From assembly GCA_947450765.1 (NCBI GenBank), contig CANFXC010000013.1, positions 1 to 52,931 on the forward strand: 52,931 nucleotides of DNA. The letters are read 5' to 3'. Source of the DNA: Comamonadaceae bacterium. GTDB lineage: Bacteria; Pseudomonadota; Gammaproteobacteria; Burkholderiales; Burkholderiaceae_C. Shown piece after piece: positions 35,210-43,488 of the stretch. Both the position numbers and the translations under genes were made by a program. Position 1 is the first letter of the stretch. Every line of letters begins with the position of its first letter. The notes under the pieces were generated by a model. It had not been told where the DNA came from. It saw only the letters and a program-made list of their open reading frames with translations, and made no database searches.

Positions 35210-38200
35210 ATGAACGCACCCCTGCCTGAACACATTCGCAAGTCGCTTGAAACGGTCACCCTCGACGACAAGTATTCGTTGGACTACGGCTACGCCTTCA
35301 TGAGCGGGGTGCAAGCCTTGGTCAAGCTGCCGATGTTGCAGCGCCTGCGTGACCAACAGCAAGGTAAAAACACCGCTGGCTTCATCTCGGGTTATCGCGG
35401 CTCGCCCTTGGGTGGTTACGACCAGGCCTTGTGGAAGGCTTCCAAGTACCTCAAAGCACAAAACATCGTTTTTCAGCCGGGTGTGAATGAAGAGCTTGCC
35501 GCCACCGCCGTGTGGGGTACACAGCAGCTGGGTTTTGCGCCACCGGGCACCAACAAGTACGACGGCGTGTTCGGCATTTGGTACGGCAAGGGCCCGGGCG
35601 TTGACCGCACCTCGGACGTTTTCAAGCACGCCAATATGGCGGGCACCACGCCCTGGGGCGGTGTGCTGGCAGTGGCCGGCGACGACCACGTGGCCAAAAG
35701 TTCAACCGCCGCGCACCAGAGCGACCACATCTTCAAGGCCTGCGGATTGCCGGTGTTTTTCCCGGCCAGCGTGCAAGAAATTTTGGACCTCGGCCTGCAC
35801 GCCCTAGCCATGAGCCGCTACGCCGGCGTCTGGGCCAGCATGAAGACGATTCAAGAAATCGTGGAGTCGTCTGCCAGCACTTTGATTGACCCTGATCGCG
35901 TGCAGATCAAGCTGCCGACTGACTTTGTCATGCCGCCTGGCGGCGTGCACATCCGCTGGCCCGACGCGCCGCTGGAGCAAGAGCAGCGTTTGTTTGACTA
36001 CAAATGGTATGCCGCGCTCGCGTACATCCGCGCCAACCGGCTCAACTACAACGCGATTGAGGGCCCGAACGACAGGCTCGGCCTGATGGCCAGTGGCAAG
36101 GCCTACAACGACACGCGCCAAGCTTTGGTCGACTTGGGTCTGGACGACGCCACCTGCCGGCAACTCGGTATTCGGCTGCACAAGGTGGGCGTGGTCTGGC
36201 CTCTTGAAGCCCAGCTCACGCGCGAATTCGCCACCGGCTTGCAAGAGATTTTGGTGATCGAAGAAAAACGCCAAGTGCTGGAATACCAGCTGAAAGAAGA
36301 GCTGTACAACTGGCGCGCCGATGTGCGGCCCAACATCCTCGGCAAGTTCAATGAGGTTGATGGTGACTTCAGTGGCGGCGAGTGGGGCATGTCCAATCCG
36401 GCGGCCAACACCTTGCTGCGCGCCAATGCCGATTTGTCACCCGCGCTGATTGCCAAAGCCATCGCAGCCCGCGTCAAAAAGCTCGACTTGAGTAGCGACA
36501 TGCGCGCACGCATCGACGCCCGTTTAGCGCTGATCGCCGCCAAAGAAACCGCCCTGCAGGTGACGGTGGTCGACACCGAGCGCACACCCTGGTTTTGCTC
36601 GGGCTGCCCGCACAACACCTCCACCAAAGTGCCCGAAGGTTCACGCGCCATGGCCGGCATCGGCTGCCACTACATGACGCTGTGGATGGACCGCAGCACC
36701 ATGGGTTTCACGCAGATGGGCGGCGAGGGCGTGCCTTGGGTTGGCCAACAACCCTTCACCACCGACACGCATATCTTTGCAAACTTGGGCGATGGCACTT
36801 ACTTTCACAGCGGCCTGTTGGCGATTCGCCAGAGCATCGCTGCGGGCGTCAACATCACCTACAAAATTCTGTACAACGACGCAGTCGCCATGACCGGTGG
36901 CCAGCCTGTCGGCGAGCGGCCTGAAGGCCATTCGGTGCTGCAAATTTCGCAGTCAATGCTCGCCGAAGGTGCTGTCAAAACCATCGTGGTGACCGATGAA
37001 CCCGAGAAGTACGACGGCGTGACTTTGGCCGCAGGCGTGACCGTGCATCACCGCGATGAACTGGACACTCTTCAGCGCCAATTCCGTGAGATCAAAGGTT
37101 GCAGCGTCATCATTTACGACCAGACCTGCGCCACCGAAAAGCGCCGGCGTCGCAAGCGCGGCGTGTTGGTTGATCCTGCTGCACGTGTGGTCATCAACGA
37201 GGCGGTGTGCGAGGGCTGCGGCGACTGCGGCGTGCAGTCCAACTGCCTGTCGGTTGAGCCTTTGGAAACTGAATTTGGCCGCAAACGCCAGATCAACCAA
37301 AGCACCTGCAACAAAGATTTTTCATGCGTCAAGGGTTTCTGCCCGAGCTTCGTGACGGTTGAAGGCGGGCAGCTCAAAAAGAAGGCCAAGGGCGACAACA
37401 AACTCAACCCGTTTGACGATGCAGCTCTGGGCGTCTTGCCGCTGCCCCAAGTGCCGCCCTTAGACGGATCAGACGGCCGCTCGGATCGGGTCTGGGGCAT
37501 TGTGATTGCAGGCGTTGGCGGCACCGGCGTCATCACCATCGGTCAGTTGCTGGGGATGGCGGCGCACCTTGAGGGCAAAGGCATCGTCACGCAAGACGCT
37601 GCGGGCTTGGCCCAAAAAGGCGGCAGCACCTGGAGCCATGTGCTCATCAGCCAAAAACCGTCAGACATTTGCACGACGCGCGTGGGCATGGCCAGTGCCG
37701 ACCTCATCATCGCCTGCGACCCGATCGTGGCGGCTCACAAAGAAACCATGCTGCGCATGCGCGAAGGTAAAACCCATGTGGCCCTGAACGCACACAGCGC
37801 GCCGACAGCCGCATTTGTGCACGACGGCAACTGGCAAAACCCGGGCAGCGCCTGCCAAGCTGAAATCACCAAAGCCGTGGGTGCCGCACAGGTTGGCGCC
37901 TTCAACGCCGACACCGCCGCCACCAAATTGATGGGAGACAGCATTTACGCCAACCCGATGTTGCTCGGCTACGCTTGGCAAAAAGGCTGGGTCCCGCTGG
38001 GTCTGTCGGCGCTGATGCGCGCGATTGAACTCAACGCCGTGGCCGTAGAACAGAACAAGGCCGCGTTCACGTGGGGTCGGCGCGCTGCGCACGAACTCGC
38101 ATCGATCGAAAAATTCTTGCTGCCCACGCAAGTCATCGCTATGCCAGCGCCGCGGCAAGGTCTGGTCGCCTTGGTCGCGCGCCGGGTTGAGTTTTTGACG

Positions 38201-38803
38201 GCTTACCAAAACGTTGCTTACGCGCAGCGCTATGCCGAGTTTGTGGCCCGGGTGGAGGCCGCTGAAGCGGCGCTGCCCGAAGCCGTTCGCGGCAAAAGCC
38301 CGCTGAGCCAAGCCGTCGCGCGCGGTCTTTTCAAACTCATGAGCTACAAGGATGAGTACGAAGTGGCGCGCCTGCACACAGACACGGGTTTTGAAGACAA
38401 GATCAAGGCCATGTTTGAAGGCGACTTCAAAATTAACTACCACTTGGCGCCGCCCTTGCTGTCACCCAAGAATGACAAGGGCGAAATGCAAAAGCGGAAA
38501 TTGGGTCCGTGGATGAGCAGCGGCTTCAAAGTGCTGGCCAAGCTCAAAGGCCTGCGCGGCACGCCCTTCGATGTGTTTGGCTACACCGCCGAACGCCAGA
38601 CCGAACGCGCGTTGATTGATGAATACCGCGCCAGCCTAGAAGAGGTCTTAGCCTCACTCAATGAGCACAACCATGCTGCAGCCTTAGAGCTTGCGCGTAT
38701 TCCGGAGCAGATCAAAGGCTTTGGTCATGTCAAAGAGCGCCACTTGGCCGCTGCCCGTTTGGCATGGGCTCAAGCGCTGCGGACGTTCCGGGTCAGCCGC
38801 TGA
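35210..38803 (+). CDS. Fused indolepyruvate:ferredoxin oxidoreductase
   Basis: This 1197-aa single-chain enzyme combines the alpha and gamma parts of IorA/IorB. The N-terminal pyrimidine-binding part contains GFISGYRGSPLGGYD and NEELAATAVWGTQQ. The TPP-binding part (about residues 480-600) has CSGCPHNTS, GIGCHYMT, GDGTYFHSG and NDAVAMTGGQ. A cysteine-rich 4Fe-4S region (about 660-720) has CEGCGDCGVQSNC and CVKGFCPSF. The gamma domain (about 765 onward) begins GVGGTGVITIGQLLGMAA. It oxidatively decarboxylates aryl- or branched 2-oxoacids to acyl-CoA. The start ATG 35210 has GGAG at 35198-35201. The stop overlaps recX by 11 bp, convergently. True substrate range is unknown. Confidence 0.92.
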   Translation: MNAPLPEHIRKSLETVTLDDKYSLDYGYAFMSGVQALVKLPMLQRLRDQQQGKNTAGFISGYRGSPLGGYDQALWKASKYLKAQNIVFQPGVNEELAATAVWGTQQLGFAPPGTNKYDGVFGIWYGKGPGVDRTSDVFKHANMAGTTPWGGVLAVAGDDHVAKSSTAAHQSDHIFKACGLPVFFPASVQEILDLGLHALAMSRYAGVWASMKTIQEIVESSASTLIDPDRVQIKLPTDFVMPPGGVHIRWPDAPLEQEQRLFDYKWYAALAYIRANRLNYNAIEGPNDRLGLMASGKAYNDTRQALVDLGLDDATCRQLGIRLHKVGVVWPLEAQLTREFATGLQEILVIEEKRQVLEYQLKEELYNWRADVRPNILGKFNEVDGDFSGGEWGMSNPAANTLLRANADLSPALIAKAIAARVKKLDLSSDMRARIDARLALIAAKETALQVTVVDTERTPWFCSGCPHNTSTKVPEGSRAMAGIGCHYMTLWMDRSTMGFTQMGGEGVPWVGQQPFTTDTHIFANLGDGTYFHSGLLAIRQSIAAGVNITYKILYNDAVAMTGGQPVGERPEGHSVLQISQSMLAEGAVKTIVVTDEPEKYDGVTLAAGVTVHHRDELDTLQRQFREIKGCSVIIYDQTCATEKRRRRKRGVLVDPAARVVINEAVCEGCGDCGVQSNCLSVEPLETEFGRKRQINQSTCNKDFSCVKGFCPSFVTVEGGQLKKKAKGDNKLNPFDDAALGVLPLPQVPPLDGSDGRSDRVWGIVIAGVGGTGVITIGQLLGMAAHLEGKGIVTQDAAGLAQKGGSTWSHVLISQKPSDICTTRVGMASADLIIACDPIVAAHKETMLRMREGKTHVALNAHSAPTAAFVHDGNWQNPGSACQAEITKAVGAAQVGAFNADTAATKLMGDSIYANPMLLGYAWQKGWVPLGLSALMRAIELNAVAVEQNKAAFTWGRRAAHELASIEKFLLPTQVIAMPAPRQGLVALVARRVEFLTAYQNVAYAQRYAEFVARVEAAEAALPEAVRGKSPLSQAVARGLFKLMSYKDEYEVARLHTDTGFEDKIKAMFEGDFKINYHLAPPLLSPKNDKGEMQKRKLGPWMSSGFKVLAKLKGLRGTPFDVFGYTAERQTERALIDEYRASLEEVLASLNEHNHAAALELARIPEQIKGFGHVKERHLAAARLAWAQALRTFRVSR

Positions 38804-39266
38804 AATCGTCTTCGCTCATATCGTCTGAACCGGAGACGACGCGGCGAATAGCCTCAGAGCCAAAGCCGCGTGCGGCCAAAAACCGCATCTGCTTGCCGCG
38901 CTCAGCGGCGTCTGTTGCTGGTACGCCGAACTTTTTTTGCCAGACGCCACGGGCACGCTCGACTTCACTGCCCTTGAGGGATTGCACCGCAGCCGCTACG
39001 GCCTCTGCTTGCAAGCCCTTGCCCTGAAGTTCATGGCGGATGCGGGCGGCACCAAAACGGTTGGCGCGCCGGTTCAAAACTGACTCGACAACCCGGCTTT
39101 CGCTGATGAAATCTTTGGCCTGTAGCTCGTCGAGTACTTTGGCCAACTGGCCGGGCTCTTCTTCATGCGCGGCCAGTTTGCGCTCAAGCTCGGCACGAGA
39201 ATGCTCCCTGCCGGTGAGCAGGCGCAACGCCCGCCCCTTGAGCGACAAAGCAAAACCCGTTGCCAT
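38793..39266 (-). CDS. recX: RecA regulatory protein RecX
   Basis: This 157-aa protein has three helical repeats typical of RecX: ALRLLTGREHSRAELERKL, the middle DFISESRVVESVLNRRANRFG, with ARIRHELQGKGL after it, and a C-terminal KQMRFLAARGFGSEAIRRVV. RecX binds RecA filaments and limits their activity. It lies 140 bp after recA in the same orientation and is probably on the recA transcript. The 3' end overlaps the convergent oxidoreductase by 11 bp. Confidence 0.93.
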   Translation of the reverse strand: MATGFALSLKGRALRLLTGREHSRAELERKLAAHEEEPGQLAKVLDELQAKDFISESRVVESVLNRRANRFGAARIRHELQGKGLQAEAVAAAVQSLKGSEVERARGVWQKKFGVPATDAAERGKQMRFLAARGFGSEAIRRVVSGSDDMSEDDFSG

Positions 39267-39278
39267 GTCGCTCGCCGC

Positions 39279-39365
39279 TCAGGCCGCTCGCCACAGGGCG
39301 ATGGCGGCTTTTCTCAAGACTATAAAAACCCAGGCGCCTACGGTCACCACGCGATTGGACATCAT
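39279..39365 (-). CDS. Possible small ORF between recA and recX (28 aa)
   Basis: An AGGAG sequence sits six bases before ATG-ATG (39365 and 39362), and a 28-codon frame ends at 39279, 12 bp before the recX ATG. The peptide has a hydrophobic run (VVTVGAWVFIVL), followed by a basic and small end (RKAAIALWRAA), which would suit a tiny membrane-associated helix. The ribosome site is among the best in this stretch and has no other start to serve. I do not recognise the peptide and cannot exclude chance; it may only couple recA and recX translation. Confidence 0.35.
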   Translation of the reverse strand: MMSNRVVTVGAWVFIVLRKAAIALWRAA

Positions 39366-39406
39366 ATTTAACTCCTGCATACAAAGGGTTGGGTTGAGTC
39401 TGAAGA

Positions 39407-40513
39407 TCAGGCTTTAGCGACTTTTTCGGCCTTGTCAGCTTTTTCAGGCTTCTCGGCTTTTTCTGGCTTTTCAATGGCGGTGGTTTGAATCAAGCGGATG
39501 CCGAGCGACTCGCGCACCTTGTTTTCAATTTCGATCGCCAGCTCCGGGTTCTCTTTCAAGAATTCACGCGAGTTGTCGCGACCTTGACCGATTTTTTCGC
39601 CTTTGTAGGCATACCACGCGCCGGATTTTTCGACGATATTGCCGGCCACTCCGAGGTCCAGTACCTCGCCGAGGCGGCTGATGCCTTCGCCATACAGAAT
39701 GTCGAATTCCGCCATCTTGAAAGGTGAGGCCACCTTGTTCTTGACCACCTTGACGCGGGTCTCGTTGCCGATCACCTCGTCACCTTTCTTGATGGAGCCG
39801 ATGCGGCGAATGTCCAAACGCACCGAGGCGTAGAACTTCAGCGCATTGCCACCGGTGGTGGTTTCAGGGCTGCCGAACATGACACCGATCTTCATGCGGA
39901 TTTGGTTGATGAAAATGACCATGCAGTTGGCTTTTTTGATGGTCGCGGTGAGCTTGCGCAAGGCTTGACTCATCAACCGCGCCTGCAGGCCGGGCAGCGA
40001 ATCGCCCATTTCACCTTCAAGTTCGGCCTTGGGCGTGAGCGCGGCCACCGAGTCGATGACGATCAGGTCGACCGCGCCGGAACGTGTCAAAGCGTCAACG
40101 ATTTCAAGCGCCTGCTCGCCGGTGTCTGGCTGTGAAATCAGCAGTTCTTGCAGGTTCACACCGAGCTTTTGGGCGTACTGAATGTCCAGCGCATGCTCGG
40201 CATCGACAAAGGCGCAGGTGCCACCGATTTTTTGCATTTCGGCGATGACTTGCAATGTCAGCGTGGTTTTGCCGGAAGACTCTGGACCGTAAATCTCGAC
40301 CACACGGCCGCGTGGCAGACCGCCAACGCCGAGCGCGATATCGAGGCCGAGCGAACCAGTGGAAACCACTTGGATGTCTTCAATCACCTCGCCAGCGCCC
40401 AGCTTCATGATGGTGCCTTTGCCGAATTGCTTTTCAATTTGGGCCAGCGCTGCCTGCAGTGCTTTGGCTTTTTCGGTGTTGAGGGCGGAAGTGGGCTTGA
40501 CGATATCGCTCAT
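39407..40513 (-). CDS. recA: Recombinase RecA
   Basis: This 368-aa protein catalyses strand exchange and activates LexA cleavage. Recognisable parts are Walker [14 protein letters not shown], Walker [11 protein letters not shown], the L1/L2 loops ([20 protein letters not shown] and [20 protein letters not shown]) and [17 protein letters not shown]. The C-terminal tail is unusually long and low-complexity, with [21 protein letters not shown] repeats (about 20 residues beyond the usual end). The start ATG at 40513 has GGAG seven bases upstream. A LexA box lies 71 bp upstream. recX follows in the same direction. Confidence 0.97.
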   Translation of the reverse strand: MSDIVKPTSALNTEKAKALQAALAQIEKQFGKGTIMKLGAGEVIEDIQVVSTGSLGLDIALGVGGLPRGRVVEIYGPESSGKTTLTLQVIAEMQKIGGTCAFVDAEHALDIQYAQKLGVNLQELLISQPDTGEQALEIVDALTRSGAVDLIVIDSVAALTPKAELEGEMGDSLPGLQARLMSQALRKLTATIKKANCMVIFINQIRMKIGVMFGSPETTTGGNALKFYASVRLDIRRIGSIKKGDEVIGNETRVKVVKNKVASPFKMAEFDILYGEGISRLGEVLDLGVAGNIVEKSGAWYAYKGEKIGQGRDNSREFLKENPELAIEIENKVRESLGIRLIQTTAIEKPEKAEKPEKADKAEKVAKA

Positions 40514-40583
40514 GAAAATCTCCTTTAAAACCAATGGTCTACTCACATTTTGCAGAAACATCGGGCTGGTGAATTAACTTGCC

Positions 40584-40603
40584 AACTGGATGCATGAACA
40601 GTA
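40584..40603. promoter_or_regulatory. LexA box upstream of recA
   Basis: On the minus strand the site reads TACTGTTCATGCATCCAGTT, matching the consensus TACTGT-N8-ACAGTA; the core CTGT-N8-ACAG has one mismatch. It lies 71 bp before the recA ATG and 64 bp before the MarR gene start, so it could affect both. recA is an SOS gene in nearly all bacteria with this box type. Confidence 0.8.
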
Positions 40604-40666
40604 CTTTATCAGCTGATTGAATTGCATAACCTATATTTATGGTCAGTTTGCCTTATCATTATCCGG

Positions 40667-41206
40667 ATGCCATTTCCAAGCACTTCCAGCGCCCCGGACG
40701 CCGGCTCGTCACCCACACTGAACATCGCCGAGGCATCGGAGGGCGGCTGGCGCCAAACCCACTTGGGCCGGTTGTTGGGGCACGCACTGCGCCGCTTTGA
40801 CGCGCGCGTGCTGGCCCTGATGGCCAGCGATATTCAGGTGCCGCTGGCACTGTCCAATCTGGCCGCCAAGGCGCAGGTCGGCGCGGCCCACATCCACATC
40901 ACCCGGCATCTGGCCATCGGTGGTTCGCGCCTGACCGACTTGGCGACCAGCGCGGGCATGAGCAAGCAAGCCATGGGCGACCTGGTCGACCAATGCGAAG
41001 CATGGGGGCTGGTGACTCGCGAACCCGACCCGCATGACAGGCGGGCCCGACAAGTAGTTTTCACGTCGTCAGGCTTGCTCTGGCTAGAGGCCTTCAGGAA
41101 AGCAGTCGCCCGTGCGGAAAGTGAGTTTTCACAGGCTGTCGGGCGCGACGTGGCCACCGTGGTGGCGCTCGGCCTCGAAGCCTATGCCGGCGGCTATGAA
41201 GGCTGA
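40667..41206 (+). CDS. MarR-family transcriptional regulator
   Basis: This 179-aa protein has a winged helix-turn-helix: the recognition region is SRLTDLATSAGMSKQAMGDL, followed by VDQCEAWGLVTREPDPHDRRARQ, whose D-x-x-D-R-R sequence is the classic MarR wing. The N-terminal ~35 residues are a low-complexity lead and the true start may be later. It is divergent from recA across a 153-bp gap with the LexA box in it. The ligand is unknown. No neighbouring gene suggests a target other than itself. Confidence 0.85.
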   Translation: MPFPSTSSAPDAGSSPTLNIAEASEGGWRQTHLGRLLGHALRRFDARVLALMASDIQVPLALSNLAAKAQVGAAHIHITRHLAIGGSRLTDLATSAGMSKQAMGDLVDQCEAWGLVTREPDPHDRRARQVVFTSSGLLWLEAFRKAVARAESEFSQAVGRDVATVVALGLEAYAGGYEG

Positions 41207-41354
41207 GGCCGATCTGACGCCACTATTTGCGATCTGGCCAGCCAACCGGAGGCCGCTTGAGCCTAGAATTTGAAGCGATTTCGAAAATAACAAACGGGCA
41301 CCTCAAGCGCTTCGGTTTCGACGGCGGCTGCGGTTCCAAAACGAGGAGACAGCA

Positions 41355-42026
41355 ATGCGTATTTTGATTGCCGAGGACGACCAAGTCCTGGCCGACGGAC
41401 TCCTGCGCACCTTGCGTGCTTCAGGCGCCGCGACCGATCACGTGGCCAGCGGCTCGGAGTGCGATGCCGCCCTGATGACGAACACCGAGTTCGACCTGCT
41501 GATCCTCGACCTCGGCTTGCCGCGCATGCACGGACTGGACGTTCTCAAACGCTTGCGTGCCCGCGGCTCCACCATGCCAGTGCTGATTCTCACTGCGGCC
41601 GACAGCGTTGAGGAGCGCGTGAAGGGTCTGGACTACGGCGCCGACGACTACATGGCCAAACCGTTTTCGCTGCAAGAACTCGAAGCCCGCGTGCGCGCTC
41701 TGACGCGCCGCGGCATGGGCGGCGCTACCAGCACCATCAAGCATGGCCCGCTGATTTACGACCAAGGTGGGCGTGTCGCGACGATTGACGGCGCCATGGT
41801 CGAACTCTCGGCGCGGGAATTGGGCTTGCTCGAAGTCTTGCTGCAACGCGCTGGCCGTCTGGTCAGCAAAGACCAGCTGGTGGAACGCCTCTGCGAATGG
41901 GGCGAGGAAGTCAGCAACAACGCGATCGAGGTCTACATCCACCGGCTGCGCAAGAAAATCGAGAAAGGACCGATCCGCATTGCGACTGTGCGCGGCTTGG
42001 GCTACTGCCTCGAAAAAATCCCTTGA
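41355..42026 (+). CDS. OmpR/PhoB-type response regulator (TctD-like)
   Basis: This 223-aa protein has a receiver domain with the acidic pair in IAEDDQVLADGLL, the phosphoacceptor aspartate in LLILDLGLPRMHG, the threonine in LILTAAD and the lysine in YMAKPFSLQEL. The C-terminal winged helix contains LSARELGLLEVLLQRAGR, NNAIEVYIHRLRKKI and IATVRGLGYCL. TctD-like regulators control tricarboxylate transport in related bacteria, but no tct genes are here. A GGAG precedes the ATG. It is translationally coupled to the kinase through a TTGA overlap. Confidence 0.92.
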   Translation: MRILIAEDDQVLADGLLRTLRASGAATDHVASGSECDAALMTNTEFDLLILDLGLPRMHGLDVLKRLRARGSTMPVLILTAADSVEERVKGLDYGADDYMAKPFSLQELEARVRALTRRGMGGATSTIKHGPLIYDQGGRVATIDGAMVELSARELGLLEVLLQRAGRLVSKDQLVERLCEWGEEVSNNAIEVYIHRLRKKIEKGPIRIATVRGLGYCLEKIP

Positions 42027-43456
42027 AAATTTTCCAGCGCGGCAAGCGCAGTCTGTTCGGCGAAATCTTGGACTGGATGCTGACGCCGCTGCTGCTGCTC
42101 TGGCCGATCAGCCTCGCGCTGACTTGGCTGGTGGCGCAAAACATTGCCGGCAAACCCTTTGACCGTGCACTCGAATACAACGTGCAAGCGCTGGCTAAGC
42201 TGGTGGTCGTCCGGCATGAACAAGTGATCTTCACCATGCCTGCGCCCGCCCGTGAAATTCTGCGCGCTGATGACAGCGACCTGGTTTATTACCAGGTGCT
42301 AGGTCCGCACGGTGAGCACCTGAGTGGTGAAGCCGATCTGCCTCTGCCTCCAGATGAAAATAAACCGGTCAACGGCGAGGTGCGGCTGCGTGAAGACGTG
42401 ATGCGCGGCGAAGACGTGCGCGTCGCCTACACCTGGGTCGACATTGATCTGCCCGGCGCCCATCCGCTGCTGGTGCAAGTCGCCGAAACCCGCGAAAAAC
42501 GCAAAACGCTAGCGACCGAAATTGTCAAAGGCGTGATGGTCCCTCAGTTTGTCACGCTGCCACTGGCGGTGCTGTTGGTCTGGTTGGCGCTGGTGCGCGG
42601 TATCAAGCCGCTGGCGCAACTTGAAAAACGGATACGCGCGCGCAAACCCGACGACATGAGCCCGCTCGATGAAAGCGCCGTGCCGGAAGAAGTCGCGCCG
42701 CTGGTCTCCTCCATCAACGACTTGCTGAGCCGCCTGAAGGCCTCACTGACCACGCAAAAACGCTTTTTAGCCGATGCCGCGCACCAGCTCAAAACGCCAT
42801 TGGCTGGCTTGCGCATGCAGGCCGATTTGGCGCAACGTGAAACCGATGCGGACGAGCTGAAAAAATCTTTGAAACAAATCGGCAGGGCCAGCATTCGCGC
42901 CACGCACACGGTCAATCAGCTGCTGGCCATGGCGCGCGCAGAAACGACCGGACGCAGCCTGGCGCAGCACCCGATCGATCTGGCCTACATCGTCTCTGAG
43001 GCTATTCAGGACACGCTGCCGCACGCGTTTGAAAAGCAGATTGACCTCGGCTACGAAGGCCCGGAACAAGGCGAGGCGGCCAGCCGGGTGCAAGGCCATG
43101 CCACGCTGCTCAAAGAGCTGGTGCGCAACCTGCTGGACAACGCCATCAGCTACACACCGGCCAAGGGACAGGTCACCGCGCGCTTGCTGACCGACCGCTT
43201 CAGCGGGGTCGTGGTGCTGTTGGTCGAAGACACAGGGCCGGGGATTCCTGAAGCCGAACGTGAGCTGGTGTTTCAGCCTTTTTACCGCGCCCTCGGCACC
43301 AATGTCGATGGCACGGGCTTGGGGCTGGCGATTGTCCAGGAGATCGCCCAGCAGCATGGCGCGACGATCAGCATTGAAGATGCAGACAGGCCAAGCCACC
43401 CCAGCCTGCCCGGCACACGCGTCACCGTGCGCTTTGTCGGCATGCTGCACACCTGA
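42023..43456 (+). CDS. Sensor histidine kinase (TctE-like)
   Basis: This 477-aa kinase starts with TTG at 42023, which overlaps the regulator stop by 4 nt. It has TM1 (about residues 20-40), a periplasmic sensor of about 140 residues, TM2 (about 178-196), a HAMP-like segment, and the phosphoacceptor histidine in FLADAAHQLKTPLAGLRMQA. The ATPase domain has the N box LVRNLLDNAISYTP, G1 VEDTGPGIPEAER and G2 VDGTGLGLAIV. The HxxKTPLAGL box is typical of TctE/QseC kinases. It converges on topB, 21 bp away. The ligand is unknown; citrate-type acids are a guess from family members. Confidence 0.9.
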   Translation: MKIFQRGKRSLFGEILDWMLTPLLLLWPISLALTWLVAQNIAGKPFDRALEYNVQALAKLVVVRHEQVIFTMPAPAREILRADDSDLVYYQVLGPHGEHLSGEADLPLPPDENKPVNGEVRLREDVMRGEDVRVAYTWVDIDLPGAHPLLVQVAETREKRKTLATEIVKGVMVPQFVTLPLAVLLVWLALVRGIKPLAQLEKRIRARKPDDMSPLDESAVPEEVAPLVSSINDLLSRLKASLTTQKRFLADAAHQLKTPLAGLRMQADLAQRETDADELKKSLKQIGRASIRATHTVNQLLAMARAETTGRSLAQHPIDLAYIVSEAIQDTLPHAFEKQIDLGYEGPEQGEAASRVQGHATLLKELVRNLLDNAISYTPAKGQVTARLLTDRFSGVVVLLVEDTGPGIPEAERELVFQPFYRALGTNVDGTGLGLAIVQEIAQQHGATISIEDADRPSHPSLPGTRVTVRFVGMLHT

Positions 43457-43459
43457 ACG

Positions 43460-43488
43460 ACCTGAGCAGCTAAGTCCTCAGCTCAGGT
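43460..43488. terminator. Weak inverted repeat between convergent genes
   Basis: ACCTGAGC (43460-43467) and GCTCAGGT (43481-43488) form an 8-bp stem with a 13-nt loop spanning the stop of topB. There is no T run, so it is a weak candidate terminator only. Confidence 0.3.

Noticed and set aside
39184..39474. 96-codon minus-strand frame spanning the end of recA and start of recX
   Set aside because: It overlaps both recA and recX in another frame and has no ribosome site of its own; the 28-codon frame in the gap has better start signals.
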